From: Anaerolineales bacterium
GTDB taxonomy: Bacteria; Chloroflexota; Anaerolineae; Anaerolineales; Villigracilaceae
DNA: 64,000 bases
Assembly: GCA_014379595.1 (NCBI GenBank)
Contig: JACMLM010000009.1
Span: 1-64,000, forward strand
Reading direction: 5' to 3'
Position numbers and translations under genes: made by a program. This document shows, in pieces, positions 53,586 through 62,661 of the stretch. Below the pieces are notes generated by a model, which was not told the origin of the DNA, searched no databases, and saw only the letters and a program-made list of their open reading frames with translations. How positions within the stretch are numbered: the first letter of the stretch is position 1; every line of letters starts with the position of its first letter.

Positions 53586-54080
53586 TTACACCAAGAAAAA
53601 GAAAATTCCAATAGCAGCCACAGCAAAGCAGAGCATGAATGCTGCGCCGATCATAAGCCACCACATTATTGGATTGGGTTTATCTTCCTCAATCGTTGGA
53701 TTATATTCACGCGAAACAAAAGGTGTGGATTTAAGATACGGTTCATTTTGGATCTGATGCTTGGCAGCATGAACCATTGCTGAATCTTTTGACACCAAAC
53801 CCATATCTGACATTTTTACAAATGCATTTTGTACTTTTGACTGCACATCAGGCGGAAGTTCATCCAGATTGTTATAAACATTACCGTTGACGTTTATTGA
53901 ACTTGCTGCGTTATAAAATGATGTGACATTCTTGATAATATCGCCCTCAAGAAAATCAGGAATGCCATTTCCGTTTTTATCCACAAGCATATTTGCAATT
54001 TGCTCATATGCCTGACGCTCCTCAGTGGACATTTCATCCAGCGCATTATAGGTTTTTCCATTAAAGATGATTGTGGCCAT
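53586..54080 (-). CDS. Membrane protein with EF-hand-like calcium loop and repeated motif
   Basis: 164 residues. A motif with the form I-x-[FV]NG-x-x-YN-x-LDE[ML] occurs twice (residues 4-17 and 63-76). Between them is DKNGNGIPDFLEG (about 34-46), a canonical D-x-N-x-N-x-I-x-D-x-x-E calcium-binding loop. A C-terminal helix (~138-162) anchors it to the membrane. The N-terminal part faces the cytoplasm or outside, which the sequence does not decide. It likely senses calcium or is stabilised by it. Function unknown. Confidence 0.65.
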   Translation of the reverse strand: MATIIFNGKTYNALDEMSTEERQAYEQIANMLVDKNGNGIPDFLEGDIIKNVTSFYNAASSINVNGNVYNNLDELPPDVQSKVQNAFVKMSDMGLVSKDSAMVHAAKHQIQNEPYLKSTPFVSREYNPTIEEDKPNPIMWWLMIGAAFMLCFAVAAIGIFFFLV

Positions 54081-54096
54081 GTTATATTCCTCTTTA

Positions 54097-54594
54097 CTAT
54101 CTTATATGTTCCAGATTGTTTAATTCGTTTTGGATGACGACTCTTTTCTCATCATCCAATTTTAGTTCCATTTCGTGGCGATGCAATCCAGCAAAATAAC
54201 CATCTTGAATAATTTCATAGACAATGAATCCAAGTTTTTCAAAGAAGCCTTTGCTGTATTGGCTTGTATCCAACAAAATACGCTCTGCAAGCGGGTCGTG
54301 AGAAATTGCATCCAGGCGTTTTAATAATAGATATTTACCAAGACCTTGTTTGTGATATTGACGTGCCACCATGCCATAACACAAAGCTGCTGTTCGTTTT
54401 TCTTCATTAATAAAAAAGCCGCCGCAGCCAACGATTTTATTTTCGATCTCGATCACAAAAAATTGACAAGGCAGCCGCTCAAGAAAATCAACGAAGTCTG
54501 GTTCTTCCTGCGTGCCGAAGAAATCAGGCGTGTTCGTTCGAAAGATCTCCAAACATTTTTCATAATCTGCTTTTGTATAAGGACGATAATTCAT
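54097..54594 (-). CDS. GNAT family N-acetyltransferase
   Basis: 165 residues. GNAT core: YEKCLEIFRTN, IVGCGGFFINEEKRTAALCYGMVARQYHKQGLGKYLLLKRL (motif A, Q-x-x-GLG acetyl-CoA pyrophosphate loop), and RILLDTSQYSKGFFEKLGFIVYEI (motif B). It transfers acetyl from acetyl-CoA to an amine of an unknown substrate. It lies between the diguanylate cyclase gene and the EF-hand gene, all on the minus strand. Confidence 0.88.
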   Translation of the reverse strand: MNYRPYTKADYEKCLEIFRTNTPDFFGTQEEPDFVDFLERLPCQFFVIEIENKIVGCGGFFINEEKRTAALCYGMVARQYHKQGLGKYLLLKRLDAISHDPLAERILLDTSQYSKGFFEKLGFIVYEIIQDGYFAGLHRHEMELKLDDEKRVVIQNELNNLEHIR

Positions 54595-54616
54595 TTTGTC
54601 CTCGATATGCCTTATT

Positions 54617-56896
54617 TTACTTGCTCACAACGACCTGATTACGGCCGCCTGTTTTCGCAAGATAAGCTGCTATATCTGCAGATTTGATGAGCGTATCGCG
54701 AGTCTCTCCATGCTGCGGGTAGGACGCTACACCAATGGAGATGGTCACCTTGCCTATGTCCTGTCCGTTATGATCCAGCTTCATGAGAGAGACTTTATTA
54801 CGCAAAGTCTCAGCCCGTTGTTCAGCGATCTCGATCGATGTGTCTGGCAGAATGATGATAAATTCTTCGCCGCCATAACGGCAGGCAACATCGCTCTCGC
54901 GAATAATGGATATGATCACTTCCGACATAGTCTTAAGAACGAGGTCTCCTGCATCATGTCCGTATGTATCATTAAACTTTTTAAAGTTATCAATATCGAA
55001 AAATAATATACCAACTTGACTCTTCTTGCGTTCAGCGCGATTGATCTCACGCGGCAAGGTCTCGTCAAGATAGCGGCGGTTGAAGAGCCCTGTCAGTGCA
55101 TCACGAATGGACAAGCTGTGCAATCTTTCCCGCAGGCGCAGGTTTCCCAATGCCAGGGCAAAACTGTTTGCAATGTCTTCAATAAAATTTTGCTCCTCAG
55201 TGAGGATCAATTCGATATCCTGATTGTTTTTTGATGCAATATGTATATTTCCCAGGTTTTCATTCTGTGCAGAAAGTGGAATACACAAGGCATGTGACGG
55301 GATATTTTTTTCCACATGCGCACAGGCTGGGTTGGGCATGTGCGCGCCGAAGCGATAGGTTTTTCCGCGCCGCAAAGCCCAGCATTCATTTACTGTATAG
55401 GTAACATTAAGTGATTCTGACTCTCCCCAAACGGCACTCGGCTCAAGCAAACCTGAAGGGTTCAGCAAATAAACAGCGCCATCGCAGTCGGGAAATAATA
55501 ACTTGAGATGAGTGGAGACGATCTCGCTCGCCTCATTGACGGTCAGGCTGGCCTGTAACAGACCGGTCATGGTAGCCATAATATCGCGCTGACGATTGTA
55601 TTGCTCGAGATGGGCCTTTTCATTATTAAGATTTTCGTTGGCTTCCTGCAGCTGAATGGTACGGTTTGCCACCCGTCGTTCAAGTTCTGCATTCAGCTTG
55701 AGAATTTCCTGTTCCGCCAGCTTACGGTCAGAGAGTTCCTTTTGCTGCGCCTGATATAAACGCGCATTCTCAATCGCAATGGTGGCTTGAATTGCCACAC
55801 CATCCAACAGTTTCAGATGTTCTTCTGTATACGTATTGTAGTCATAGCTCACAGCAGAAACGACACCGATCACTTTATCCTGCCTTACCAACGGTGAATA
55901 AATAAAGGAACGATAGTATGTGGAATAATCGCCTGTCAGGCTTCGATTTGGATTTTTGATGATCTCTTCAAATTCTTCCACCGTAAGATTCACCAGCAGA
56001 GATTTACCGGTTTTCAAGACATCATCTGATTTCATATCCATTGATATTTCCCTGTCTGGTTCGGACCAATTCCGCCCATTGTCATAGACTAAAGGAAATG
56101 AAACGATTTTTGTTTCAGGTTCGTAAAGCAGCACAATGAAAGCATCGACAGGCAATATCTGCTGAACCTGTTCTCGAATCAGATTCAAAACACTATCCAC
56201 ATCGCCTAAAGTTGTGATCGCGCGGCCAATATCGTTTAGCATTGCCAGCTGATCGGCACTATGCTGCATTTTCTTTTCGAGACTCTTTCGTTGTGTTATA
56301 TCGAGGTGGATTCCTATATATCCTTTAAAAGAGGTTTCGTCATTGACAGGCGCTTTGATGGTCATAAAATAACGTTGTTCATTGTCTACCACCCTTGATT
56401 CTTCCTGGTAGACAGTTTCTCCGTCTAAAGCGCGTTGGTTATTGACTTTCCATTGTTCAACGATCTCCGCTGGTTGGCCGAGTTGATCGGGTGTTTTATC
56501 AATGATATTCCCTCCCAGCCGAATGGATTCGCCGCTTTGCAAAATATAACGATGCTCTTTGTCACTGATCCACATATCAAATGGGATACTTTCAATGATC
56601 GTACGCAATTTTGGCTCACTTTTATCAAGGTTTCCATTTTTCGTGCTCAGGTTGTTTTCGATCTCCCGCTGTTTGCGCTGCAAGTTGGAGAGTAGATAAT
56701 TTGTAATTAGAAGTATGACAAAAGAAATGATGGCAAGCCATGTGATGAGCCCCCCATCGCCAGAATTAAAAAAGACCACAATGCTGACCAGCATTGTAAT
56801 AAATGCACCTGCAGTACATACCCACGCTATCAATCGCAATCTATTGACCACCCTTTTCCCCCCATCCAATGGAGGAAATTTGAATATCTTTTGCAT
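54617..56896 (-). CDS. Diguanylate cyclase with PAS and GAF sensor domains
   Basis: 759 residues; start ATG 56896 chosen because GCGGAG lies six nt before it. Two membrane helices (~20-75), PAS (~95-205), a GAF (~215-380) and a second GAF (~455-590) with a coiled-coil linker between them. The GGDEF domain begins IRDALTGLFNRRYLDETL and contains FFDIDNFKKFNDTYGHDAGD and the active-site RYGGEEFIIILP. So it should make c-di-GMP. No EAL domain. The HD-GYP protein at 57337-59589, nearby, would degrade the same messenger. Confidence 0.92.
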   Translation of the reverse strand: MQKIFKFPPLDGGKRVVNRLRLIAWVCTAGAFITMLVSIVVFFNSGDGGLITWLAIISFVILLITNYLLSNLQRKQREIENNLSTKNGNLDKSEPKLRTIIESIPFDMWISDKEHRYILQSGESIRLGGNIIDKTPDQLGQPAEIVEQWKVNNQRALDGETVYQEESRVVDNEQRYFMTIKAPVNDETSFKGYIGIHLDITQRKSLEKKMQHSADQLAMLNDIGRAITTLGDVDSVLNLIREQVQQILPVDAFIVLLYEPETKIVSFPLVYDNGRNWSEPDREISMDMKSDDVLKTGKSLLVNLTVEEFEEIIKNPNRSLTGDYSTYYRSFIYSPLVRQDKVIGVVSAVSYDYNTYTEEHLKLLDGVAIQATIAIENARLYQAQQKELSDRKLAEQEILKLNAELERRVANRTIQLQEANENLNNEKAHLEQYNRQRDIMATMTGLLQASLTVNEASEIVSTHLKLLFPDCDGAVYLLNPSGLLEPSAVWGESESLNVTYTVNECWALRRGKTYRFGAHMPNPACAHVEKNIPSHALCIPLSAQNENLGNIHIASKNNQDIELILTEEQNFIEDIANSFALALGNLRLRERLHSLSIRDALTGLFNRRYLDETLPREINRAERKKSQVGILFFDIDNFKKFNDTYGHDAGDLVLKTMSEVIISIIRESDVACRYGGEEFIIILPDTSIEIAEQRAETLRNKVSLMKLDHNGQDIGKVTISIGVASYPQHGETRDTLIKSADIAAYLAKTGGRNQVVVSK

Positions 56897-56927
56897 AACC
56901 ATCTCCGCAAAACATCAGGTTGACGAC

Positions 56928-56963
56928 AAAAGGTCTTGAAGGATTATAACTTCAAGACCTTTT
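56928..56963. terminator. Terminator between the diguanylate cyclase and 75-residue genes
   Basis: A perfect 14-bp stem AAAAGGTCTTGAAG/CTTCAAGACCTTTT (56928-56941 with 56950-56963), 8-nt loop. On the minus strand it ends the transcript of 57064-59589. A second hairpin GCCTCG/CGAGGC lies nearer the stop at about 57031-57054. Confidence 0.8.
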
Positions 56964-57063
56964 ATTGTTCCTAACAATATTAATGATTATATACAGCTTT
57001 CATCATGCACAGTATGGGATAACAGTACCGCCTCGATCAAGCTGACCGAGGCGCTGGTTGCAG

Positions 57064-57291
57064 TTACGAAGAGTCATCATCTGGCTGACGTTTATGTTCT
57101 TCGTTGATGATTTCCTTGTTAAGAATTCGCACTTCGCCGACCATCAACAGACGCATATCTCTCACAATATACTCGGCCAGTTCTTCATCTGAAATATCAT
57201 CTCCATCAATATCCAAACGAAACTCCTGGCCTTGAACCCCGCCGCCGTTGGTAAAGTCAATTTCAAAATCGAACTTTACACGTTTATTCAT
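57064..57291 (-). CDS. Small conserved protein (MNKRVKFDFEIDF family)
   Basis: 75 residues, highly charged. MNKRVKFDFEIDFTNGGG, EFRLDIDGDDISDEELAEYIVRDMRLLMVGEVRILNKEII. It looks like a conserved single-domain alpha/beta protein. It follows the HD-GYP gene by 45 nt on the same strand and is probably cotranscribed. A truncated copy of its first 12 codons is found upstream of the HD-GYP gene at 59713-59751. Function unknown. Confidence 0.7.
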   Translation of the reverse strand: MNKRVKFDFEIDFTNGGGVQGQEFRLDIDGDDISDEELAEYIVRDMRLLMVGEVRILNKEIINEEHKRQPDDDSS

Positions 57292-57336
57292 ACGATATTC
57301 ACTATTTTCATGCAGATCTGTTTGACAACCATAACT

Positions 57337-59589
57337 TTAGTTTTTGTTTATTTTCTGCCATTGAATTTGTTTCATAAAGTCTACGAATATTTCTACTACA
57401 TCAGGATCAAAGTGCTGGCCTGTCCCATCCTCGATATGAGCCAATGCCTTCTCAGGTGCCCACGCCGCACGGTAGGGACGGTCACTGGTTAATGCGTCCC
57501 AAACATCCACGACGGCAAAGATGCGCGCAATTAAAGGAATCTCTGCCCCCTTTAAGCCTCGTGGATAACCTGTGCCGTCCCATTTCTCGTGATGACAGTA
57601 GGGAATATCAAGTGCCGGCCGCAAGTAGTTGATCGGCACGAGCATCTCATGGGCGAAGACCGGATGCTGCCGCATAATATCCCATTCATCTGGATCAAGT
57701 GGTCCCTCTTTTAGAAGGATTTTGTCTGGTACGCCCATTTTGCCAATATCATGCAAAAGCGCTCCGCGGCGGGTGTGAATCAATTCGGCTTCGCTAAATC
57801 CAAAGACCCGCGCCAATTCCAAAGTCAGCTCAGTGACGCGCCGGGTATGTCCTTCTGTTTCCTTATCGCGTAAGTCCAGGGCGTGTGACCATCCTACGAT
57901 TGTAGAGTCGTAGGCTTGTGAGAGTTCCTCGTTGGTGTGTTGGAGATCCTGGAAGAGGGTGGTGCTCTCAATGGCGATAGCTGCCTGCCCGGCCAAAGCT
58001 TCCATAAAATCGAGCCATTCTTTATCGGAATGATCCAGGAGGCTACGATGAAAAATCTCCAATACCCCCTTGACTTTTCCCTGACTGATCAGTGGAGCTG
58101 CATAGTAGCTGACAAACCCTTCTTTCGCAAGCGAAGGAGCATTGATCAGGCTCTGAGGGTCGATTCTTAGATCACGGACATGGACAGTTTGATGTTGTTG
58201 CGCAGCACGCCCTGCCATTCCTTCGCCAACACGCAGTCTTGTGTAGCGTAACGTTGATGTTTGGAAACCGCGGCTTGCGCCGAATTCAAGTTGTCCTTTG
58301 GTTTCATCCAGAAGCAGGATTGCTGCGGCATCCACTTGCAGTTGTTTCATGATCTGATCAAGAAATACATCCAATGTCTCTTGTAGATCGTGATTGCTGG
58401 CGATGGCTATATCAATGGCGCGCAGGGCCTGGAGATGTTCCAATCTGCGGCGGGCATCCTTGAATAATCTTGTGTTGATGATGGCAAGGGCGGCCTGATC
58501 TGCCAGGCCATGCAATAACAGGAGTTCATCCTCGGTGAAATTGCGGCCTTGTCCCAAGGTGATGGCACTCAAACTGCCGACCAGCTCGTTTTCATAATGC
58601 ATCGTTGCGAATGCAATGGAGCGAAAATTGAGTCTCTTGAATTCGTTGAGGTAGGTGTTATCTGGAATTGCTTGCAGGTCGGCCAAAGTGAAAACAGGGC
58701 TCAGCAGTTCAACGGTCTGGTCATATGTGTCTTTTGAAAAAGGCGGAATGTCTCGGATCGAGTCTGGTGACAATCCCAATCCCGCAACTGCCAGCAAAGC
58801 TTTTTCCCGCTCATCATACAACATCACAAGCGAAACTTGTGTACCAAAAGCCTGTACAACCTCTTCACTGATGGCTTTCATTAAAGTGTCCAGGTCGAGC
58901 TGTGCATTTAGCCTCTCCGCCACTCGCAGCAAGACCTCCGCACGAGCAGCCGCATGGCGGCTGTATTCTTCCTTTTCTGCCAGTTCCGCCCGGCGATCCC
59001 GCTCTATCAGGTTTCGATGACGTGTGAGCAAAATAATGAGAATGGATGTAACCAATATGAAGCTAAAAGGTCCGATCAGGATGTCATTGAGTGGAATGCT
59101 TGGAACAAACAGTGGAACAAATAGCAGCCCAATCAGGTTGGCTATCATGAGCAGCGCGAGCTCGCCCGGTTTTAGGAATAGGCTGCCAATCCATATTGAG
59201 ATGATCAGATAATCCAGCAAGCCACCGAGAATCCCGCTAGGCTCAGCCAGGGCGGTTATAAACCCGGCCAACGATAAGGAAATGACGCTCAGAACGCCTG
59301 TGAGTCGAACATAATGTGTTCTACTTAAAAGATAAATGACAGTTAGTATGACAACTTCTGCTATGGTATGCCGGTAGCCTGTGTAATTCTCAATTTCGGT
59401 CAGCGCTACAGTAGTTGATTCCACCAAGGAAGCTAAAATTATGATCCCCAGCAAAAGGGAGGAGAGTAATGTGGCCTGGCGACGCTGGTCTCGTTCCTCG
59501 ATCCGAGGCGATGGCGCGATAAACCAGCGCCATAATTTATGGGTGAATCGTTCGTTTTTTTTTGTTTCCTCGGGGAAATTTTCTTTCAT
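57337..59589 (-). CDS. HD-GYP phosphodiesterase with two GAF domains
   Basis: 750 residues. Seven or so membrane helices in the N-terminus (~40-190), a short coiled coil, GAF1 (~215-375) and GAF2 (~390-545), then HD-GYP (~560-745). The HD-GYP motif set is complete: EGHTRRVTELTLELARVFG, LLHDIGKMGVPDKILLKEGPLD, CHHEKWDGTGYPRGLKG and RIFAVVDVWDALTSDRPYR. It probably breaks c-di-GMP to GMP. The signal is perceived through the membrane and GAF domains. Confidence 0.93.
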   Translation of the reverse strand: MKENFPEETKKNERFTHKLWRWFIAPSPRIEERDQRRQATLLSSLLLGIIILASLVESTTVALTEIENYTGYRHTIAEVVILTVIYLLSRTHYVRLTGVLSVISLSLAGFITALAEPSGILGGLLDYLIISIWIGSLFLKPGELALLMIANLIGLLFVPLFVPSIPLNDILIGPFSFILVTSILIILLTRHRNLIERDRRAELAEKEEYSRHAAARAEVLLRVAERLNAQLDLDTLMKAISEEVVQAFGTQVSLVMLYDEREKALLAVAGLGLSPDSIRDIPPFSKDTYDQTVELLSPVFTLADLQAIPDNTYLNEFKRLNFRSIAFATMHYENELVGSLSAITLGQGRNFTEDELLLLHGLADQAALAIINTRLFKDARRRLEHLQALRAIDIAIASNHDLQETLDVFLDQIMKQLQVDAAAILLLDETKGQLEFGASRGFQTSTLRYTRLRVGEGMAGRAAQQHQTVHVRDLRIDPQSLINAPSLAKEGFVSYYAAPLISQGKVKGVLEIFHRSLLDHSDKEWLDFMEALAGQAAIAIESTTLFQDLQHTNEELSQAYDSTIVGWSHALDLRDKETEGHTRRVTELTLELARVFGFSEAELIHTRRGALLHDIGKMGVPDKILLKEGPLDPDEWDIMRQHPVFAHEMLVPINYLRPALDIPYCHHEKWDGTGYPRGLKGAEIPLIARIFAVVDVWDALTSDRPYRAAWAPEKALAHIEDGTGQHFDPDVVEIFVDFMKQIQWQKINKN

Positions 59590-59655
59590 GAAACTACCCT
59601 ACCAGCAGGGCAAATTGGTGGATAAACAGTAGTATTGTACTCCCCTCCTGATGAT

Positions 59656-59714
59656 AACAAGACCTCCGAGTTCTTGCCCACAGGGCGCTTCGCGAAGAAC
59701 TCGGGGGTCTTGTT
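59656..59714. repeat. Long inverted repeat element truncating a gene copy
   Basis: A 20-bp inverted repeat with one mismatch (59656-59675 with 59695-59714) and a 19-nt loop. Its right end provides the TAA that ends the truncated small gene at 59713-59751. It is probably a REP- or MITE-like insertion. Confidence 0.65.
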
Positions 59715-59751
59715 AGTCAATTTCAAAATCAAATTTTAAGCGTTTGTTCAT
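59713..59751 (-). pseudogene. Truncated copy of the 75-residue gene
   Basis: From ATG 59751 it encodes MNKRLKFDFEID followed by TAA, nearly identical to the first 12 residues of the protein at 57064-57291 (MNKRVKFDFEID). Homology stops exactly where the inverted-repeat element begins. The gene has thus been duplicated and one copy cut off by the element. Confidence 0.75.
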
Positions 59752-59765
59752 AAGATGTTGCTTGC

Positions 59766-60566
59766 TTAACTAGATGAGTTGAGCGCAAGTTGCAGTGCTG
59801 TGGTAACCGTATTGTATACAAAATATGTGATAGTTGTAGGCGTTAACGACTTGGAACGTGAGGCTAAATATCCAAGCCATAAACCGAGTATTGGCATTGT
59901 TATCCAAAAAGCTTTTGATGGGAAAAGATTTATGTGCGCAAGCGAAAATAAAACTGCCTGGATGAAAATGATTGCAACATTATTCATTCCCCATTTTTTC
60001 AAGGCCATCCACAATATTCCCCAAAAAAGCATCACCTCATAGATGGCATTCCAAAGTCTAACTGAAATTGCCCAGGTTGTTTCTGTGACACCCTGCGCAA
60101 ACAAGTTAGGAAAATACGAGAGAGATTCAATAACAATTCCTAACAAAATTAATGGTATTAAACCTATGACAGTGAAAAGGAAAGTTGAATATTTTGGAAG
60201 CGAGACATCTCTTTCAAAAATCAAATTCTCATCGAACAAAAGCCTGAAGAAAAGCAAAAGGCTCGCAAGCAGAAAATATTCCACTATAGAGCCCCAAAAA
60301 TAAAAACACAGTAAAAAACTTGATAATGCAAAAAGTAGTATAAAAGGCTTGTCAATTTGCAGGAGATGCAGAGATTTTTGATTTACCCAAATCACAAAGA
60401 CAAGCAATGGCAGTATTATCAAGCCTTGATAAAATAATGTGTAATCTCCCCACAACTTTTCAACTAGATAACTGTTTCCAAGTCTAAGCGCAAACAATAT
60501 TATTAAGACCCCTATGGTTATCTTTTCTTTGTTAATAAATAACCATCCATCGTAAGCTATCTTCAT
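59766..60566 (-). CDS. CPBP-like intramembrane protease family, degenerate motifs
   Basis: 266 residues, ~8 membrane helices. Start ATG 60566 overlaps the ABC-F stop as ATGA. The C-terminal half resembles CPBP/Abi (PF02517): RLWNAIYEVMLFWGILWMAL at the place of the EExxxR motif, FIQAVLFSLAHINLFPS at the place of the F-x-x-xH motif and ITYFVYNTVTTAL at the last. The first motif lacks both its Glu pair and Arg, so metal-dependent proteolysis is doubtful. Translational coupling to an ABC-F gene is notable. Confidence 0.6.
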   Translation of the reverse strand: MKIAYDGWLFINKEKITIGVLIILFALRLGNSYLVEKLWGDYTLFYQGLIILPLLVFVIWVNQKSLHLLQIDKPFILLFALSSFLLCFYFWGSIVEYFLLASLLLFFRLLFDENLIFERDVSLPKYSTFLFTVIGLIPLILLGIVIESLSYFPNLFAQGVTETTWAISVRLWNAIYEVMLFWGILWMALKKWGMNNVAIIFIQAVLFSLAHINLFPSKAFWITMPILGLWLGYLASRSKSLTPTTITYFVYNTVTTALQLALNSSS

Positions 60567-62581
60567 CCTTGCAAAGTTTCCCACTCCGCTAGAACTATAT
60601 CCATCTCTTTTTGTACACTATCATAATCTTTCGCCAGTTTCACAACTGCCCCCGCATCTTTGGGCGGATGTGCCAACTGCTCGCCAATTTCACTTAGTTG
60701 AGCTTCGAGGGATGCGATCTTATTTTCCAGCTCCTGCTTCTTCGCGGTCTTTTTTTTATCTTCTTTTGTATTAGGTGACTTTGCCTTTGACGCTTCATTT
60801 TTTTTAGTGTCAACTACAGTCACTTCCCGCTCCGCTTGGACAGTTGCTCGGCGAGCCAGGTCTTTTTCGCGTTCTTCCCTCAACTGAGAATAAATACCCT
60901 TGAAGATGATCAAGTGCGATTCGTCTGTGTCAACTTCCCAGATTTGAGTTGCGATTGCGTCTACGAGATAACGGTCATGCGTGACGAGTAAAATCGTACC
61001 TTCGTAATCATCGAGTACGGCTTCCAGAATTTCCTGTGAAGGAATATCCAAATGGTTGGTAGGTTCATCTAATAATAGAAGATTGGTATCTTGCAAGGCA
61101 AGTTTTGCCAATGCCAAACGTCCGCGCTCACCACCGGAGAGCATGGATACCATTTTGAAAGCATCGTCGCCGGAGAATAGATATTTACCGAGATACTCGC
61201 GTGCTTTTTGTGGAACCCAGCCTGTGAAATGCATGATCTCATCGATCACGCTTTTTGTTGGGTCAAGGCTTTCGTGTGCCTGAGCAAAATACCCAATGTG
61301 CAGACTCTCTCCCAGAGTCACCTCACCCGCTAACGGCGGAATCTGACCGAGGATCGTTTTTAGAAAAGTCGATTTACCCGCGCCATTCGGTCCAATTAAT
61401 GCGGCACAGTCGCCGCGCCGTAAATCAATATTGGGCGAACGGAATAAAAATTTATCTGAAAATCCCACTTCAAGATTTTCAGTGCGAATGACCATATCAC
61501 CAGAGCGCTTGGCCTGAGCAAGGCGCAAATGCAAATTGGGCAACTGGCGCACAGGCGATTGCAATGCATTGATGCGGCGGCCAGCTTCGTCCACGCCCAT
61601 GATGGACATGGTGACTGCAACTTCACCTGCGGTCTCGCTCCACTTTTGTTTGAGCGCGGCTTCCATGCCGATCTGTTCAATGGCTTGAACAATGCGCGAG
61701 AGGCGTTTGAGTTTGCCTTTAGCTTGCAATACATTTTGTCCCGCCACATTTTTGCGGATGTATTCCATTTCTTTCTGAAGCTTTTCTTTTTCGCTGTCAA
61801 AAACTTCCTGACGGCGCGCCATGCGTTCGGCACGCTGCTTAAGATATGCGCTGTAATTTCCGCGATACGTTTCTGTTGCACCGGGGAACATTTCCAAAAT
61901 CGCATTGCTGGCTTTATCTAAAAAGAAGCGATCATGTGAAATAATAATCGCCGCGCCTTCCCATTGACTCAAATATCCTTCGAGCCATTCAACGGCAGCA
62001 ATATCCAAATGATTGGTGGGTTCATCAAGCAGTAACAAATCAGGGTCTTCGAGCAGGAGGCGTGCGAGAAATCCACGTGTGCGCTGTCCGCCTGAAAGAT
62101 GATCAAGGTCAAGTTGATAATCGGCTTCGCTGAATCCCAAACCCGTCAACACCTGGCGGATCTTCGTCATATAAGTGTAGCCGCCGCGCCGCTCAAATTC
62201 TTCCTGCAATTTGCCGTAGCGTTCCATTACTTCTTCAAGTTGCGCAGAGGGGTCAGACATCAGCCCTTCAAGGCGATGCAATTCTTCCTGCTCATCTTTA
62301 AAATGACTAAAGACAGCTTCGCACGCCGACCAGATCGTTCCCGTCATTTGGAAATCTGCTTCTTGCGACAAATACCCGATTCGGACTCCGCGTGAGCGGG
62401 CCACTGTTCCCGCAGTAGGTTCATCAGCGCCGACAAGGATTCGCAGAAGCGTGGTCTTGCCGATTCCGTTTGGCCCAACAATGGCCATGCGCGCGCCTTT
62501 GGACACAGTGAAAGACACCCCGCTGAAAATATCAGTAGGGCCGTATGATTTAGAGAGTGAACTTACAGTAATGAGTGACAT
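60563..62581 (-). CDS. ABC-F ATPase with C-terminal coiled coil (Uup/YdiF-like)
   Basis: 672 residues. Two ABC domains: Walker A GPNGIGKTTLLR and GPNGAGKSTFLK, signatures LSGGQRTRGFLARLL and LSGGERGRLALAKLA, Walker B LLLLDEPTNHLD twice. The inter-domain linker is long and basic. The last ~80 residues form a coiled coil (KKQELENKIASLEAQLSEIGEQL) after a Lys-rich spacer, as in Uup/YdiF. ABC-F proteins bind ribosomes; some rescue stalls, some protect from antibiotics. Which this is cannot be told. Confidence 0.88.
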   Translation of the reverse strand: MSLITVSSLSKSYGPTDIFSGVSFTVSKGARMAIVGPNGIGKTTLLRILVGADEPTAGTVARSRGVRIGYLSQEADFQMTGTIWSACEAVFSHFKDEQEELHRLEGLMSDPSAQLEEVMERYGKLQEEFERRGGYTYMTKIRQVLTGLGFSEADYQLDLDHLSGGQRTRGFLARLLLEDPDLLLLDEPTNHLDIAAVEWLEGYLSQWEGAAIIISHDRFFLDKASNAILEMFPGATETYRGNYSAYLKQRAERMARRQEVFDSEKEKLQKEMEYIRKNVAGQNVLQAKGKLKRLSRIVQAIEQIGMEAALKQKWSETAGEVAVTMSIMGVDEAGRRINALQSPVRQLPNLHLRLAQAKRSGDMVIRTENLEVGFSDKFLFRSPNIDLRRGDCAALIGPNGAGKSTFLKTILGQIPPLAGEVTLGESLHIGYFAQAHESLDPTKSVIDEIMHFTGWVPQKAREYLGKYLFSGDDAFKMVSMLSGGERGRLALAKLALQDTNLLLLDEPTNHLDIPSQEILEAVLDDYEGTILLVTHDRYLVDAIATQIWEVDTDESHLIIFKGIYSQLREEREKDLARRATVQAEREVTVVDTKKNEASKAKSPNTKEDKKKTAKKQELENKIASLEAQLSEIGEQLAHPPKDAGAVVKLAKDYDSVQKEMDIVLAEWETLQG

Positions 62582-62661
62582 GGTTTTCCAGATTTTAGTT
62601 TTGAACGCCCCGTATTATAAAGCACCCACTACAATCGGGCCTCCCCAAATCCTGTATAGGT

